NCBI GenBank assembly: GCA_017450485.1
Contig: JAFSTN010000020.1
Span: 1 to 64,000 of the forward strand
Source: Lachnospiraceae bacterium
Lineage (GTDB): Bacteria; Bacillota; Clostridia; Lachnospirales; Lachnospiraceae
Length of the DNA: 64,000 bases
Direction: 5' to 3'
Shown here: positions 1-8,231 of the stretch, in pieces
Layout: each line of letters begins with the position of its first letter
Position numbering within the stretch: position 1 is the first letter of the stretch
Notes under the pieces: model-generated
What the model was told of the DNA's origin: nothing
What the model saw: only the letters and a program-made list of their open reading frames with translations
Databases searched by the model: none
Position numbers and translations under genes: made by a program

Positions 1-50
1 ACGAGATTAGCCTTGAATTTAGCGGGATACTTCCTTCTGGTTTTTGACAT
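1..50 (-). CDS. Transposase OrfA, IS3-like (partial, 5' end only)
   Basis: The minus-strand frame begins ATG at 50-48 and runs off the window. It reads MSKTRRKYPAKFKANLV, which matches the start of the helix-turn-helix OrfA proteins of IS3-family elements (pattern RRKY.aeFKa..v). An AGAGAGG ribosome-binding site sits 8 bases upstream of the ATG. OrfA binds the element's ends and is normally joined to the DDE-domain OrfB by programmed frameshifting. Only about 17 residues are visible, so the family call is tentative. Confidence 0.5.
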   Translation of the reverse strand, partial: MSKTRRKYPAKFKANL

Positions 51-148
51 TTTGTGAACCTCTCTTTCTGTGCTTTTAGCATTGTATCAGATTCACTTAA
101 AATGTCACAGATTTTTGTCTTAATCTACGGTACCATTATATGATGGCA
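1..148 (-). mobile_element. End of a probable IS3-family insertion sequence
   Basis: The left edge holds the 5' end of a transposase-like frame on the minus strand (start codon at 50-48). Upstream of it is a non-coding end region with a promoter-like TACAAT. The flanking + strand gene loses its start here: its signal-peptide-like sequence becomes readable only from about 149. Read on the minus strand, the sequence from 148 begins with TG, the usual terminal dinucleotide of IS3 elements. The boundary at 148 is inferred, because the other end and any target duplication lie outside the window. Confidence 0.5.
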
Positions 149-1102
149 CTTTCTCAGCCTATGATGGTTATGGCTGAAGATGCTGCGGCTGTTCCGCCGG
201 CACAGGATGTTGCAGTTGCAGCGGATGATGCAAAAGCTCTTGAGAACAAGGCTGCCGCTGCAAAGCAGGAAGTTGAAAATCTTCGGACCGAAGCTCAAAC
301 CACGTTGGCTTCTCTCGGCAATATAGGCGACATCATTGATGCGGAGAAGGAACTTGATAATCTTAGGACTCAGCTGCAAGAGCTTGATGAGGAGAACGGA
401 GATTATGCTGAGCAGAAGGCCGGGATTGAAAAAGATATTGAAGATAAGCAGGAGGCTGTTGAGGAACTGATCGTCAAGGCTTTCATTGAGAACAGTGATA
501 TCAAGGGTACAGATGTATGCTTCACCTAAGAGCCTTTTGAAGCGATCACCGGTTATGAGAAAGATGAGAACGGCAACTATATAACTGACGAGGAAGGTAA
601 TTATATCCCGGTCAAGGATACAAAGACCTACCGTAAGGTTGTATATAACATTAAGGATGAAGACGGAAACATCGTTACGGATGCAGACGGAAACCCGGTT
701 GAGCTTTCCAAGCTGTTCGAAGTGAATGGAAACGGTGAGCTTGTTGAGGTTACAGCAGGGGTTGTGGAAGATGAGCAGGTACTCCTGCATCACGAGGATG
801 CAGTACAGGAGAAGCACGACTGGTATGCAGAGGGTGATGAAAACGGCTTATCCGCTCAGTACAATGAGGCTAGCAATAATCTGAATCAGATAGTGGACGG
901 CGATGATGATAACACTAAATTCGTTCCGGACTTCAACGACCACAGAGCTGACACCGACAGTAAATCTGAACCTCCGAAAAGCACTGCGACTGAAAAATAT
1001 GAAGCGACCGGTGATCCTACTGTTTCCTATAGGAGAGGTGCAACCCTGGTTATCAATAAAGACGGTAATGGGACTGAAACGGTTGATGATCATACAGTCT
1101 GA
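140..1102 (+). pseudogene. Decayed secreted coiled-coil surface protein gene
   Basis: One frame runs from 140 to a TGA at 1100-1102, broken only by an in-frame TAA at 527-529. The first residues (LSQPMMVMA, then EDAAA) look like the end of a signal peptide whose start is missing, which fits truncation by the insertion element on the left. Residues about 30-120 are a Glu/Lys/Gln-rich coiled coil. After the stop the frame continues with acidic repeats of the type DENGNYITDEEGNY and DEDGNIVTDADGN. No ribosome-binding site precedes 140, and an internal GTG at 722 could give only a fragment. The function is unknown; it was probably a cell-surface or secreted protein. Confidence 0.7.
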
Positions 1103-1142
1103 CAGGCTGTAAACACCGGAACTGAATAACGGTTTATCCGAC

Positions 1143-1184
1143 CGGCCCCTTTGACAACTCAAAGGGGCCGATTATTTTGTTTTA
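1143..1184 (+). terminator. Rho-independent terminator
   Basis: A perfect 11-bp stem (1143-1153 with 1160-1170, starting CGGCCCC) has a 6-base loop and is followed by the T-rich run ATTATTTTGTTTT. It ends transcription from the decayed gene and insulates the response regulator downstream. Confidence 0.9.
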
Positions 1185-1232
1185 TCACTTCCCGCCCAAT
1201 ATATGATAGAATAATAAATTGGGAGATAGGGT

Positions 1233-1949
1233 ATGCGAGTAGCTATTTGTGATGACAGTCAATTGGATGCAAAGCGTATAGAGTGGGCTCTTACCAGCAT
1301 GAGCGCCGATGCGGAGATATCATACTATTCCTCCGGGCATGCGTTCATAGAGGCGGTAGAGAGCGGCATTCTGTATGATGTTGTTTTTTTGGATATATAT
1401 ATGCCCGGCGAGAACGGTGTCGACGTTGCCGAGCGTATCAGAGAGCTCTTGCCTGATATAGGCATCATTTTTTCTACTTCAAGTCCCGATCATGCGGTCG
1501 AGGCGTTCAAGGTTCAGGCGGTTGATTATCTCATTAAGCCCAGCCCGGAGATCGACATAGTCAGGGCATTTACCAGAGTGGGTCTGGCTTCGGACCGGCG
1601 ATCGAATACGGTCCTGATCAAAGCCGGCGGAGAGATACTGGTTTTCAACCAGGCGGAGGTTGCCCGCATCGAGAGTGACAAGCATTATACGCATATTATC
1701 ACTACGGACGGAACGGATACGACTCTGCATATGAACTATTCCGATGTGGCAGCGAAGTTCACCCGTGGCTTCATGCAGGTGAAGAGAGGGTTGACCGTAC
1801 GCATGGATCAGATACAGAGGATCAGCGGTGATATGGTACATATGTCCGATGGCCTCTCTTTCAAAATGAGTCGCGAACGTAAGGATGAACTTGTGAAAAT
1901 GTATCTTGATTATATGGAAGGCAAATCCGCATCCGCATCCGATAAGTGA
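1233..1949 (+). CDS. LytTR-family response regulator
   Basis: This 238-residue cytoplasmic transcription regulator resembles the AgrA/LytR group. Residues 1-120 are a receiver domain with the acidic pair D7-D8, phospho-acceptor D54 (FLDIYMPG) and conserved K102 (YLIKP). Residues about 135-230 form a LytTR DNA-binding domain, with the typical ESDKHYTHI and 'F.qVkRg..V' stretches. A GGGAGATAGGG ribosome-binding site fixes the start. It lies 65 bases upstream of the giant hybrid kinase, so that kinase may be its partner, although LytTR regulators more often pair with HPK10-type kinases. The genes it controls cannot be seen from the sequence. Confidence 0.9.
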   Translation: MRVAICDDSQLDAKRIEWALTSMSADAEISYYSSGHAFIEAVESGILYDVVFLDIYMPGENGVDVAERIRELLPDIGIIFSTSSPDHAVEAFKVQAVDYLIKPSPEIDIVRAFTRVGLASDRRSNTVLIKAGGEILVFNQAEVARIESDKHYTHIITTDGTDTTLHMNYSDVAAKFTRGFMQVKRGLTVRMDQIQRISGDMVHMSDGLSFKMSRERKDELVKMYLDYMEGKSASASDK

Positions 1950-2014
1950 TCGCTATACCCGACCGCTAACCCCCCGCTGCATTTAAACCCAACCATACAT
2001 TATCTCATAAGTAT

Positions 2015-5000
2015 ATGAAGAGTCGCAGACATATACCTGTTATCATATTTGTAGCGTCACTGCTGTTGATAGTCACATCCATGAATACCTGGATGGTCTA
2101 TAGGCAGACGAGACAGCAGACCAGAGATACCGGTGTATACCAGCTCGAGATCATCAGTGACGAGTTGGAGAATATGATAGGCAATGCCGGTAATCTGACC
2201 ATGGAGCTTGCCATGTCCGCAAGGGAATACCTGGATGATGAGCAGGCACTTGAGGCGTTTATGTATGAGCGGAAGGCCGAGATAGTCGCAGGTACCTCCG
2301 GCGCTTTCAATATGTATATAGCGGGCTCCGGCTTTTCGGTTTTTCCCGATTTCGATATGCCCGACGACTATGTTCCTGTGGAGCGTCTGTGGTATACGGG
2401 AGCGATCAAGACTGCAGGCAAACCTTATGTATCCCCGCCTTATCAGGACGCGATGACGGGTGATATATGCTATACCGTATCGGTCATGCTGGGTGACGGA
2501 GATGCCGTTCTCGGTGTCGACTACACCATGGAGACCATACAGAATCACATCGCGCAGATGTATCAGAACGGTTCTCATAATGCCGTGATCGTAACAGGCG
2601 AGGGGATCATAGCCGGCTGTTCGGACCGGTTACTTATAGGCTCGAAGCTGATCAGCGCCCTGCCGGACTATGCAGGCATATGGTCTCTGGCGAGGAATAC
2701 CGAGGGGGTGGTGACATCCAGGATCAAGGCCGATCATCTGTATGAGAATCTCTTTGCCACCAAATCGGGTAACGGATGGTATCTGATCGTCAGCGAGAGT
2801 GACTGGGATATGTACAGCGAGTCGTATGTACAGCTTGCTGTCACGATCACGCTTTCACTGATGCTGTTCGCAGTGGTGATAGTTCTGTATATGCAGGCGG
2901 TACGTGACCATAAGCGTGCAGAGGATGCGCTGGCATCGAGAGATGAATTTATATCCGGCATCACCGATGAACTGAAGAAGCCTCTGACACGGATCCTGAA
3001 CAGCTCGAGTGCGGATAATACGGACAGTATATATGATTACAGAGCTGAACTGGCACGTATTCATACGGCCGGTGAGAAGCTTTCGGAGATGATAGAGCAG
3101 ATCATCTCATATTCGAGTTTGGTAAGAACTGACACCCCGAACACCGGGCATACCACAGTCCGAAAGGGAATATCCCACAGGAGATTCAGGGCGATCGTTC
3201 TGATGCTCCTGTTCGTGACTATGTTCATAAGCCTGTATATCAACGTTACCGCCACTTACAGATGGGGGAACGAGATGATGCGCAGTCAGGCCGAAGCTTA
3301 TGAATTCCAGCTGTCGGAATGGATAGAATCTCAGAAGAGCATTCTGGACATGTTCGTCAGCGGCATTTCCGTTAACCCCGGCATATTGGATGACTATGAA
3401 ACCACGGTGGATTATCTGGATCGTATCACGCAGCAGTATCCGGATATCTCTGTCACATATATGACCAATCCCGATCTGGATCCGTGCGTATATATGAATA
3501 ACGGCTGGAAACCGGAGCCCGGCTGGAAGGTTGAGGAGCGGCAGTGGTATATAGATACCGTTTTATCCGAGAACGGATGGAATATCTCGGCACCGTATTA
3601 TGATGAGCAGACGGGTGCATACTGTGTGACCGTTTCCGAAGTCGTTTATGACGCCGAGACCGGGGAGTTCCTCGGGTGCTTCGGTATAGATTTCTTTATG
3701 GATAAGCTGGTGGATATCCTGGGTGACAGCTACAGCGATCACGGATATGCTTTTCTGGTGGATACCGAAGGGGATATCATCAATCATCCTCACGGAAACT
3801 ATCAGATGACGTCCGATTCGCAGACCAATATTTCACGTCTGCCTTACGGCGAGATCAAGGCTGACGGACACAGCACCAAGACGATACGCGATTATGACGG
3901 TTCACTCCGTATCATTACCGCTCTGAGGAACGAAGAGTCGCAGTTTATTGTATATGTCGCATCGGACATGTGGATGATATACGGTCGCATGATAGTGTAT
4001 TCCGTGATCTGTCTTATCGTGTTCGGGATATGCATCGTACTGGTGTACAGGCTTCTGTCGAACCTCATACGCTCGCAGGATGAAGCAAATTCCAGTATGC
4101 GTAACGCTGCGGATGCGGCGATCGCGGCCGGTCAGGCGAAGAGCCGTTTCCTGGCCCAGATGTCGCACGAGATACGTACCCCCATCAATGCAGTACTCGG
4201 CATGAACGAGATGATACTGCGCGAATCGACCGATGCCGGCATCAGGGAGTATGCATCCAATATACAGTCAGCCGGCAATAATCTGCTCTCGATCATCAAC
4301 AGTATCCTGGATTTCTCGAAGATCGAGGACGGCAAGATGGAGATCATACCGGTCAGGTATGATCTGGCCTCCGTGGTCAATAATCTGGTGAATTCCATAG
4401 CTCAGAGAGCCAGAGAGAAGAACCTGGAGTTGTGCGTCTATGTGGATGAGAAACTGCCCACGATCCTGTACGGAGATGATCTGCGTATATCCCAGGTGGT
4501 CATAAACCTGCTGACCAATGCTGTCAAATATACCGACAGAGGTTCCGTGTCTCTGAGTGTGAGTGAAGATCACAGAGAGGGAGATCAGGTTTACATAAGT
4601 TATAAAGTTTCCGACACCGGTATAGGCATCCGGAAGGAGAATCTTGATAAACTCTATATTTCGTTTGAGAGGATCGAGGAGACCAGAAACAGAAATATAG
4701 AAGGAACCGGACTCGGTATGTCCATAGTGACGCGCCTGCTTGATATGATGGGCAGTTCGATCAATGTGGAGAGTGTATACGGTGAAGGGTCGGAGTTTTC
4801 GTTTGTCATCAAACAGGTCATAGTCGATCCGCATCCGATAGGGGACTACAAGCAGCGTCTGGGTCTTACCGACCGCGCCGGCAGCTCCGTTCATCCCTAT
4901 GTAACCGGGGCAAAGATCCTCGTGGTGGACGACAACGAGATGAACCTGAAGGTTGCCGTCGGTCTGCTTAAGTTAAACGGCGTCAAACCAAATCTCGCTC

Positions 5001-5779
5001 TTTCCGGTGAAGAAGCCCTGGAGCGGATGAGAGAGACTGCCTATGACATCGTTTTCCTGGATCATATGATGCCGGGTATGGATGGCATGGAGACACTTGC
5101 CGCTCTTAAAAAAGAAAACCTGATCCCGAAAGGCTGTGTGATCATCGCCCTTACCGCCAATGCCGTGGTGGGAGCCAGAGAGCAGTATCTGGAGGCGGGC
5201 TTTCAGGATTACCTGTCGAAACCCATAGACGTGGAGAAGCTGGAGGATATACTGGTTAAATATCTGCCTGCGGAAATGGTGGAGATGAAATCCTCCGGCA
5301 ATGATACCATGCCTGATAAGGACGATGATGATATAGAGATATTGGAGTTCGCACCCGGTGAAGGATTGGAAGGGACCGCTACGGTATCCGATGAGGAATA
5401 TGATGTCGATACGATCATATCCCGGGCTATGCGCAGCTCTCTGGATGTATCGGCAGGCATAGAGTACTGCGGCGGAGACAGGGGCCTCTATGCGGAACTT
5501 CTGTCCGATTATGCGGGTGAGTACGAGGACAGACGAGCCAGACTGGGAGAGTACTTGAAGAGTGCGAATGTCAAGAAATACCAGATCCTGATTCATTCGC
5601 TCAAATCCACTTCAATGACTATAGGCGCCGAGGAAATGTATGATGAATCCAGACGTATGGAGGAAGCAGCGGCAGCAGGCGACATCCCGTATATGGATGC
5701 GCATCATGAAGAACTGATGGACAGGTATGCGGTTCAGGTCCGTGAGGTGGCCGGCATACTGGGTAAGAAGGATAATTAA
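2015..5779 (+). CDS. Hybrid histidine kinase with two tandem sensor modules
   Basis: This 1,254-residue membrane sensor has two sensing units in one chain. Unit 1 is a TM segment (about 8-28), a Cache-like extracellular domain, a TM (about 272-295) and a degenerate HisKA-like segment in which the phospho-His is replaced by Asp (D318 in TDELKKPL), with no ATPase domain. Unit 2 is a TM (391-413), a second Cache domain (about 425-648), a TM (653-680), a true HisKA with H718 (MSHEIRTP), an ATPase domain (NLLTNAVKY, DTGIGI, GTGLGMS), a receiver with D1016, and an HPt domain with H1194 (IHSLKSTS). It should run a His-Asp-His phosphorelay. No clear ribosome-binding site precedes the start. The stop at 5779 overlaps the ribosome-binding site of the next gene, so the two are co-transcribed. 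The ligand is unknown. Confidence 0.9.
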   Translation: MKSRRHIPVIIFVASLLLIVTSMNTWMVYRQTRQQTRDTGVYQLEIISDELENMIGNAGNLTMELAMSAREYLDDEQALEAFMYERKAEIVAGTSGAFNMYIAGSGFSVFPDFDMPDDYVPVERLWYTGAIKTAGKPYVSPPYQDAMTGDICYTVSVMLGDGDAVLGVDYTMETIQNHIAQMYQNGSHNAVIVTGEGIIAGCSDRLLIGSKLISALPDYAGIWSLARNTEGVVTSRIKADHLYENLFATKSGNGWYLIVSESDWDMYSESYVQLAVTITLSLMLFAVVIVLYMQAVRDHKRAEDALASRDEFISGITDELKKPLTRILNSSSADNTDSIYDYRAELARIHTAGEKLSEMIEQIISYSSLVRTDTPNTGHTTVRKGISHRRFRAIVLMLLFVTMFISLYINVTATYRWGNEMMRSQAEAYEFQLSEWIESQKSILDMFVSGISVNPGILDDYETTVDYLDRITQQYPDISVTYMTNPDLDPCVYMNNGWKPEPGWKVEERQWYIDTVLSENGWNISAPYYDEQTGAYCVTVSEVVYDAETGEFLGCFGIDFFMDKLVDILGDSYSDHGYAFLVDTEGDIINHPHGNYQMTSDSQTNISRLPYGEIKADGHSTKTIRDYDGSLRIITALRNEESQFIVYVASDMWMIYGRMIVYSVICLIVFGICIVLVYRLLSNLIRSQDEANSSMRNAADAAIAAGQAKSRFLAQMSHEIRTPINAVLGMNEMILRESTDAGIREYASNIQSAGNNLLSIINSILDFSKIEDGKMEIIPVRYDLASVVNNLVNSIAQRAREKNLELCVYVDEKLPTILYGDDLRISQVVINLLTNAVKYTDRGSVSLSVSEDHREGDQVYISYKVSDTGIGIRKENLDKLYISFERIEETRNRNIEGTGLGMSIVTRLLDMMGSSINVESVYGEGSEFSFVIKQVIVDPHPIGDYKQRLGLTDRAGSSVHPYVTGAKILVVDDNEMNLKVAVGLLKLNGVKPNLALSGEEALERMRETAYDIVFLDHMMPGMDGMETLAALKKENLIPKGCVIIALTANAVVGAREQYLEAGFQDYLSKPIDVEKLEDILVKYLPAEMVEMKSSGNDTMPDKDDDDIEILEFAPGEGLEGTATVSDEEYDVDTIISRAMRSSLDVSAGIEYCGGDRGLYAELLSDYAGEYEDRRARLGEYLKSANVKKYQILIHSLKSTSMTIGAEEMYDESRRMEEAAAAGDIPYMDAHHEELMDRYAVQVREVAGILGKKDN

Positions 5780-5792
5780 AAGGAGATACCAT

Positions 5793-8168
5793 TTGGCAGA
5801 CTGGATCATTGTGGTAGATGACGACATAGCCAATCTCAAGATGGCAGGTCATATACTGAGCAAAAACGGAATGCGCGTTACTGCTCTTAAATCGGGTGCA
5901 TTACTGCTTGATTATGTAAAAAAGCACGGATTACCCGATATGATACTCCTGGATATACTGATGCCTGATATGGACGGGTTTGAGACTCTGGTACGGTTGC
6001 GTGAGTATGAGAAAGAAACGGATCAGCGTACAACACCTGTTGTTTTTCTGACTGCAGATGAGAATAAGAGCGTTGAAATGCGCGGTTTCCAGATGGGTGT
6101 TTCGGATTTCGTGCGTAAGCCTTTTGATCCGGATGTCCTCACCCAGCGCATTATTCATATCATAGCCGAGAACCGCAGGATGATGAACATCACCGAGGAG
6201 GCTACCAGAGACGGCCTGACCGGGTTTCTGAATAAGGAATCGACCAGGGACCGCATAGAGGCTATGGTCAAAAATGATACAGGCGCCCTGTGCATGATAG
6301 ATCTGGATTCGTTCAAGCTGGTAAATGACATCTACGGTCATGAGATGGGTGACCGTGTGCTGGTGCTTTTCTCGGAGATACTGACCGGGCATATGGGCGA
6401 AGGCAGTGTATGCGGGCGTATCGGCGGAGATGAGTTCCTGATGTTCGGACTCAATATGCGCCGCGAGAGTGATATCAAAGCATTCAGCGAGGCCCTGAAT
6501 AAGGAGCTGGTGGAAGGCGCCAAGAGGCTGATGGGTGCGGATATGCGCATACCCCTGGGTGCCTCGATCGGTGCCGTATCCGTACCGCAGCAGGGAACAG
6601 ATTACGATGACCTCTTTTCCATGGCCGACAAAGCCCTGTATCTGGTAAAGGACAGGGGCAAGCACGGATATGCGATGTTCAGGAGCGACTCCGAAGATTT
6701 GCTCACGGACGGAAGCCGTGATATGGATCTGAGGACTGTCAGCAAGCTGCTGGAGGAGAGATCCATACCTCAGAGCGTCATGTGGATGGGACGCGAGGCT
6801 TTTTCAAATGTCTATCGTTATATGATGAGGTATCTGGAGCGATATGATGTGTATGCATATAAGGTGCTTTTTACACTTCGCTTCACCGGCAGGGATATCG
6901 CGGCCAGCCTCAGGGAGCGTGTAGTGGAAGCACTGCGTGATGTGATCAAGGTTTCGCTTCGTAACAGTGATATCATGGTACAGATCAGTTCCGAACAGTT
7001 CTTTCTGCTGCTTCCCGAACTGAGTCCGGAGCATGTGGACCGGGTCATCGGACGTATGGTAAATGCCTGGGAGAGGCATGAACTCAGCGAGCATACGGAG
7101 CTTAAGTATGAGTATTCCGGGGCGACCAACGGTGATAACAGCAGGCCTATGGCAACCGGCGGTAAATATCATATCGTAGTGGTTGATGATGACGGCACTA
7201 ATCTCAAGATGGCCGAGCATATATTAAAGTCGGAAGGAATGGCGGTGACATGCCTTAAGTCCGGTGAGGAGCTTCTTGATTTTGTACAGGAGAATGACCC
7301 CACGCTGATACTTCTGGATATAAATATGCCGAAGATGGATGGGTTTGAGACCATGCAGAGACTGTCCTCAAAGGGCGGCAGAGTTTCACGCATCCCGGTC
7401 ATTTTCCTGACAGGTACCGAAGATGACCGTACGGAAACTCATGGATTTGCCATGGGGGCCATGGACTTTATACGCAAACCGTTTATCCCGGAGATACTGA
7501 TAGTCAGAGTCAGACATGCCATAGAGCTGATCAGGCTTCAGAACAGCCTGAAGACCGAGGTCAGTGAGAAAGTCGAAGAGAACGAGCGTCTCTCGATGCA
7601 TATAATCCAGGCACTGGCAGCTTCGATAGACGCCAAGGACAAGTACACGAGCGGTCATTCTGGGCGCGTGGCGGAGTATTCCAAGGAAATATCCGCCAGA
7701 TACGGATATGATCCCGATTCACAGAACAAAATATATATGATGGGGCTGCTCCACGATGTAGGCAAGATCGGCATCCCCGACAGTGTTATCAATAAGAAGG
7801 GCAAGCTGACCGATGATGAGTACGAACAGATCAAGAAGCATCCCGTACTGGGCGATCAGATCCTCAAGAAGATAATAGAGATGCCGGGGCTGTGTACAGG
7901 TGCGAGATGGCACCATGAGCGATATGACGGAGGAGGCTATCCGGATGGCCTGGAGGGTGGCGCCATACCCGAGGCAGCGCGTATAATAGCAGTAGCCGAT
8001 GCGTATGATGCGATGAGCAGCCGCAGGAGTTATCGTGACATACTGCCACAGGATGCGGTACGCGCCGAGATCGAGAGATGCCGGGGGACGCAGTTTGATC
8101 CCGTATTTGCAGATATCATGCTTGCTATGATAGATGATGATAAGGAATACAGGATGCGTGAAGAATAG
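5793..8168 (+). CDS. REC-GGDEF-REC-HD-GYP cyclic-di-GMP regulator
   Basis: This 791-residue soluble protein begins at TTG 5793, placed 8 bases after AAAGGAG; an upstream in-frame ATG would overlap the kinase gene and lacks a site. Its order is a receiver with D54, a GGDEF domain with an intact GGDEF at 211-215 (diguanylate cyclase), a degenerate GGDEF-like domain with SSEQF at 399-403, a second receiver with D509, and an HD-GYP phosphodiesterase domain (H654-D655; GYP 715-717). The two receivers are near-copies (VVDDD.aNLKMA..IL), which points to internal duplication. It may both make and break c-di-GMP, gated by the phosphorelay kinase encoded just upstream. Which activity dominates is unknown. 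Confidence 0.92.
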   Translation: MADWIIVVDDDIANLKMAGHILSKNGMRVTALKSGALLLDYVKKHGLPDMILLDILMPDMDGFETLVRLREYEKETDQRTTPVVFLTADENKSVEMRGFQMGVSDFVRKPFDPDVLTQRIIHIIAENRRMMNITEEATRDGLTGFLNKESTRDRIEAMVKNDTGALCMIDLDSFKLVNDIYGHEMGDRVLVLFSEILTGHMGEGSVCGRIGGDEFLMFGLNMRRESDIKAFSEALNKELVEGAKRLMGADMRIPLGASIGAVSVPQQGTDYDDLFSMADKALYLVKDRGKHGYAMFRSDSEDLLTDGSRDMDLRTVSKLLEERSIPQSVMWMGREAFSNVYRYMMRYLERYDVYAYKVLFTLRFTGRDIAASLRERVVEALRDVIKVSLRNSDIMVQISSEQFFLLLPELSPEHVDRVIGRMVNAWERHELSEHTELKYEYSGATNGDNSRPMATGGKYHIVVVDDDGTNLKMAEHILKSEGMAVTCLKSGEELLDFVQENDPTLILLDINMPKMDGFETMQRLSSKGGRVSRIPVIFLTGTEDDRTETHGFAMGAMDFIRKPFIPEILIVRVRHAIELIRLQNSLKTEVSEKVEENERLSMHIIQALAASIDAKDKYTSGHSGRVAEYSKEISARYGYDPDSQNKIYMMGLLHDVGKIGIPDSVINKKGKLTDDEYEQIKKHPVLGDQILKKIIEMPGLCTGARWHHERYDGGGYPDGLEGGAIPEAARIIAVADAYDAMSSRRSYRDILPQDAVRAEIERCRGTQFDPVFADIMLAMIDDDKEYRMREE

Positions 8169-8231
8169 CTTATGTTATCAAAACTTCCGAAGTGATCCTG
8201 ATGACCAATAAAACAAAGAGAGGTAGAGAAA

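Noticed and set aside
722-1102. Separate gene starting at GTG 722
   Set aside because: It is the same frame as 140-526, continues the same kind of sequence upstream of 722 to the TAA, and has no ribosome-binding site.
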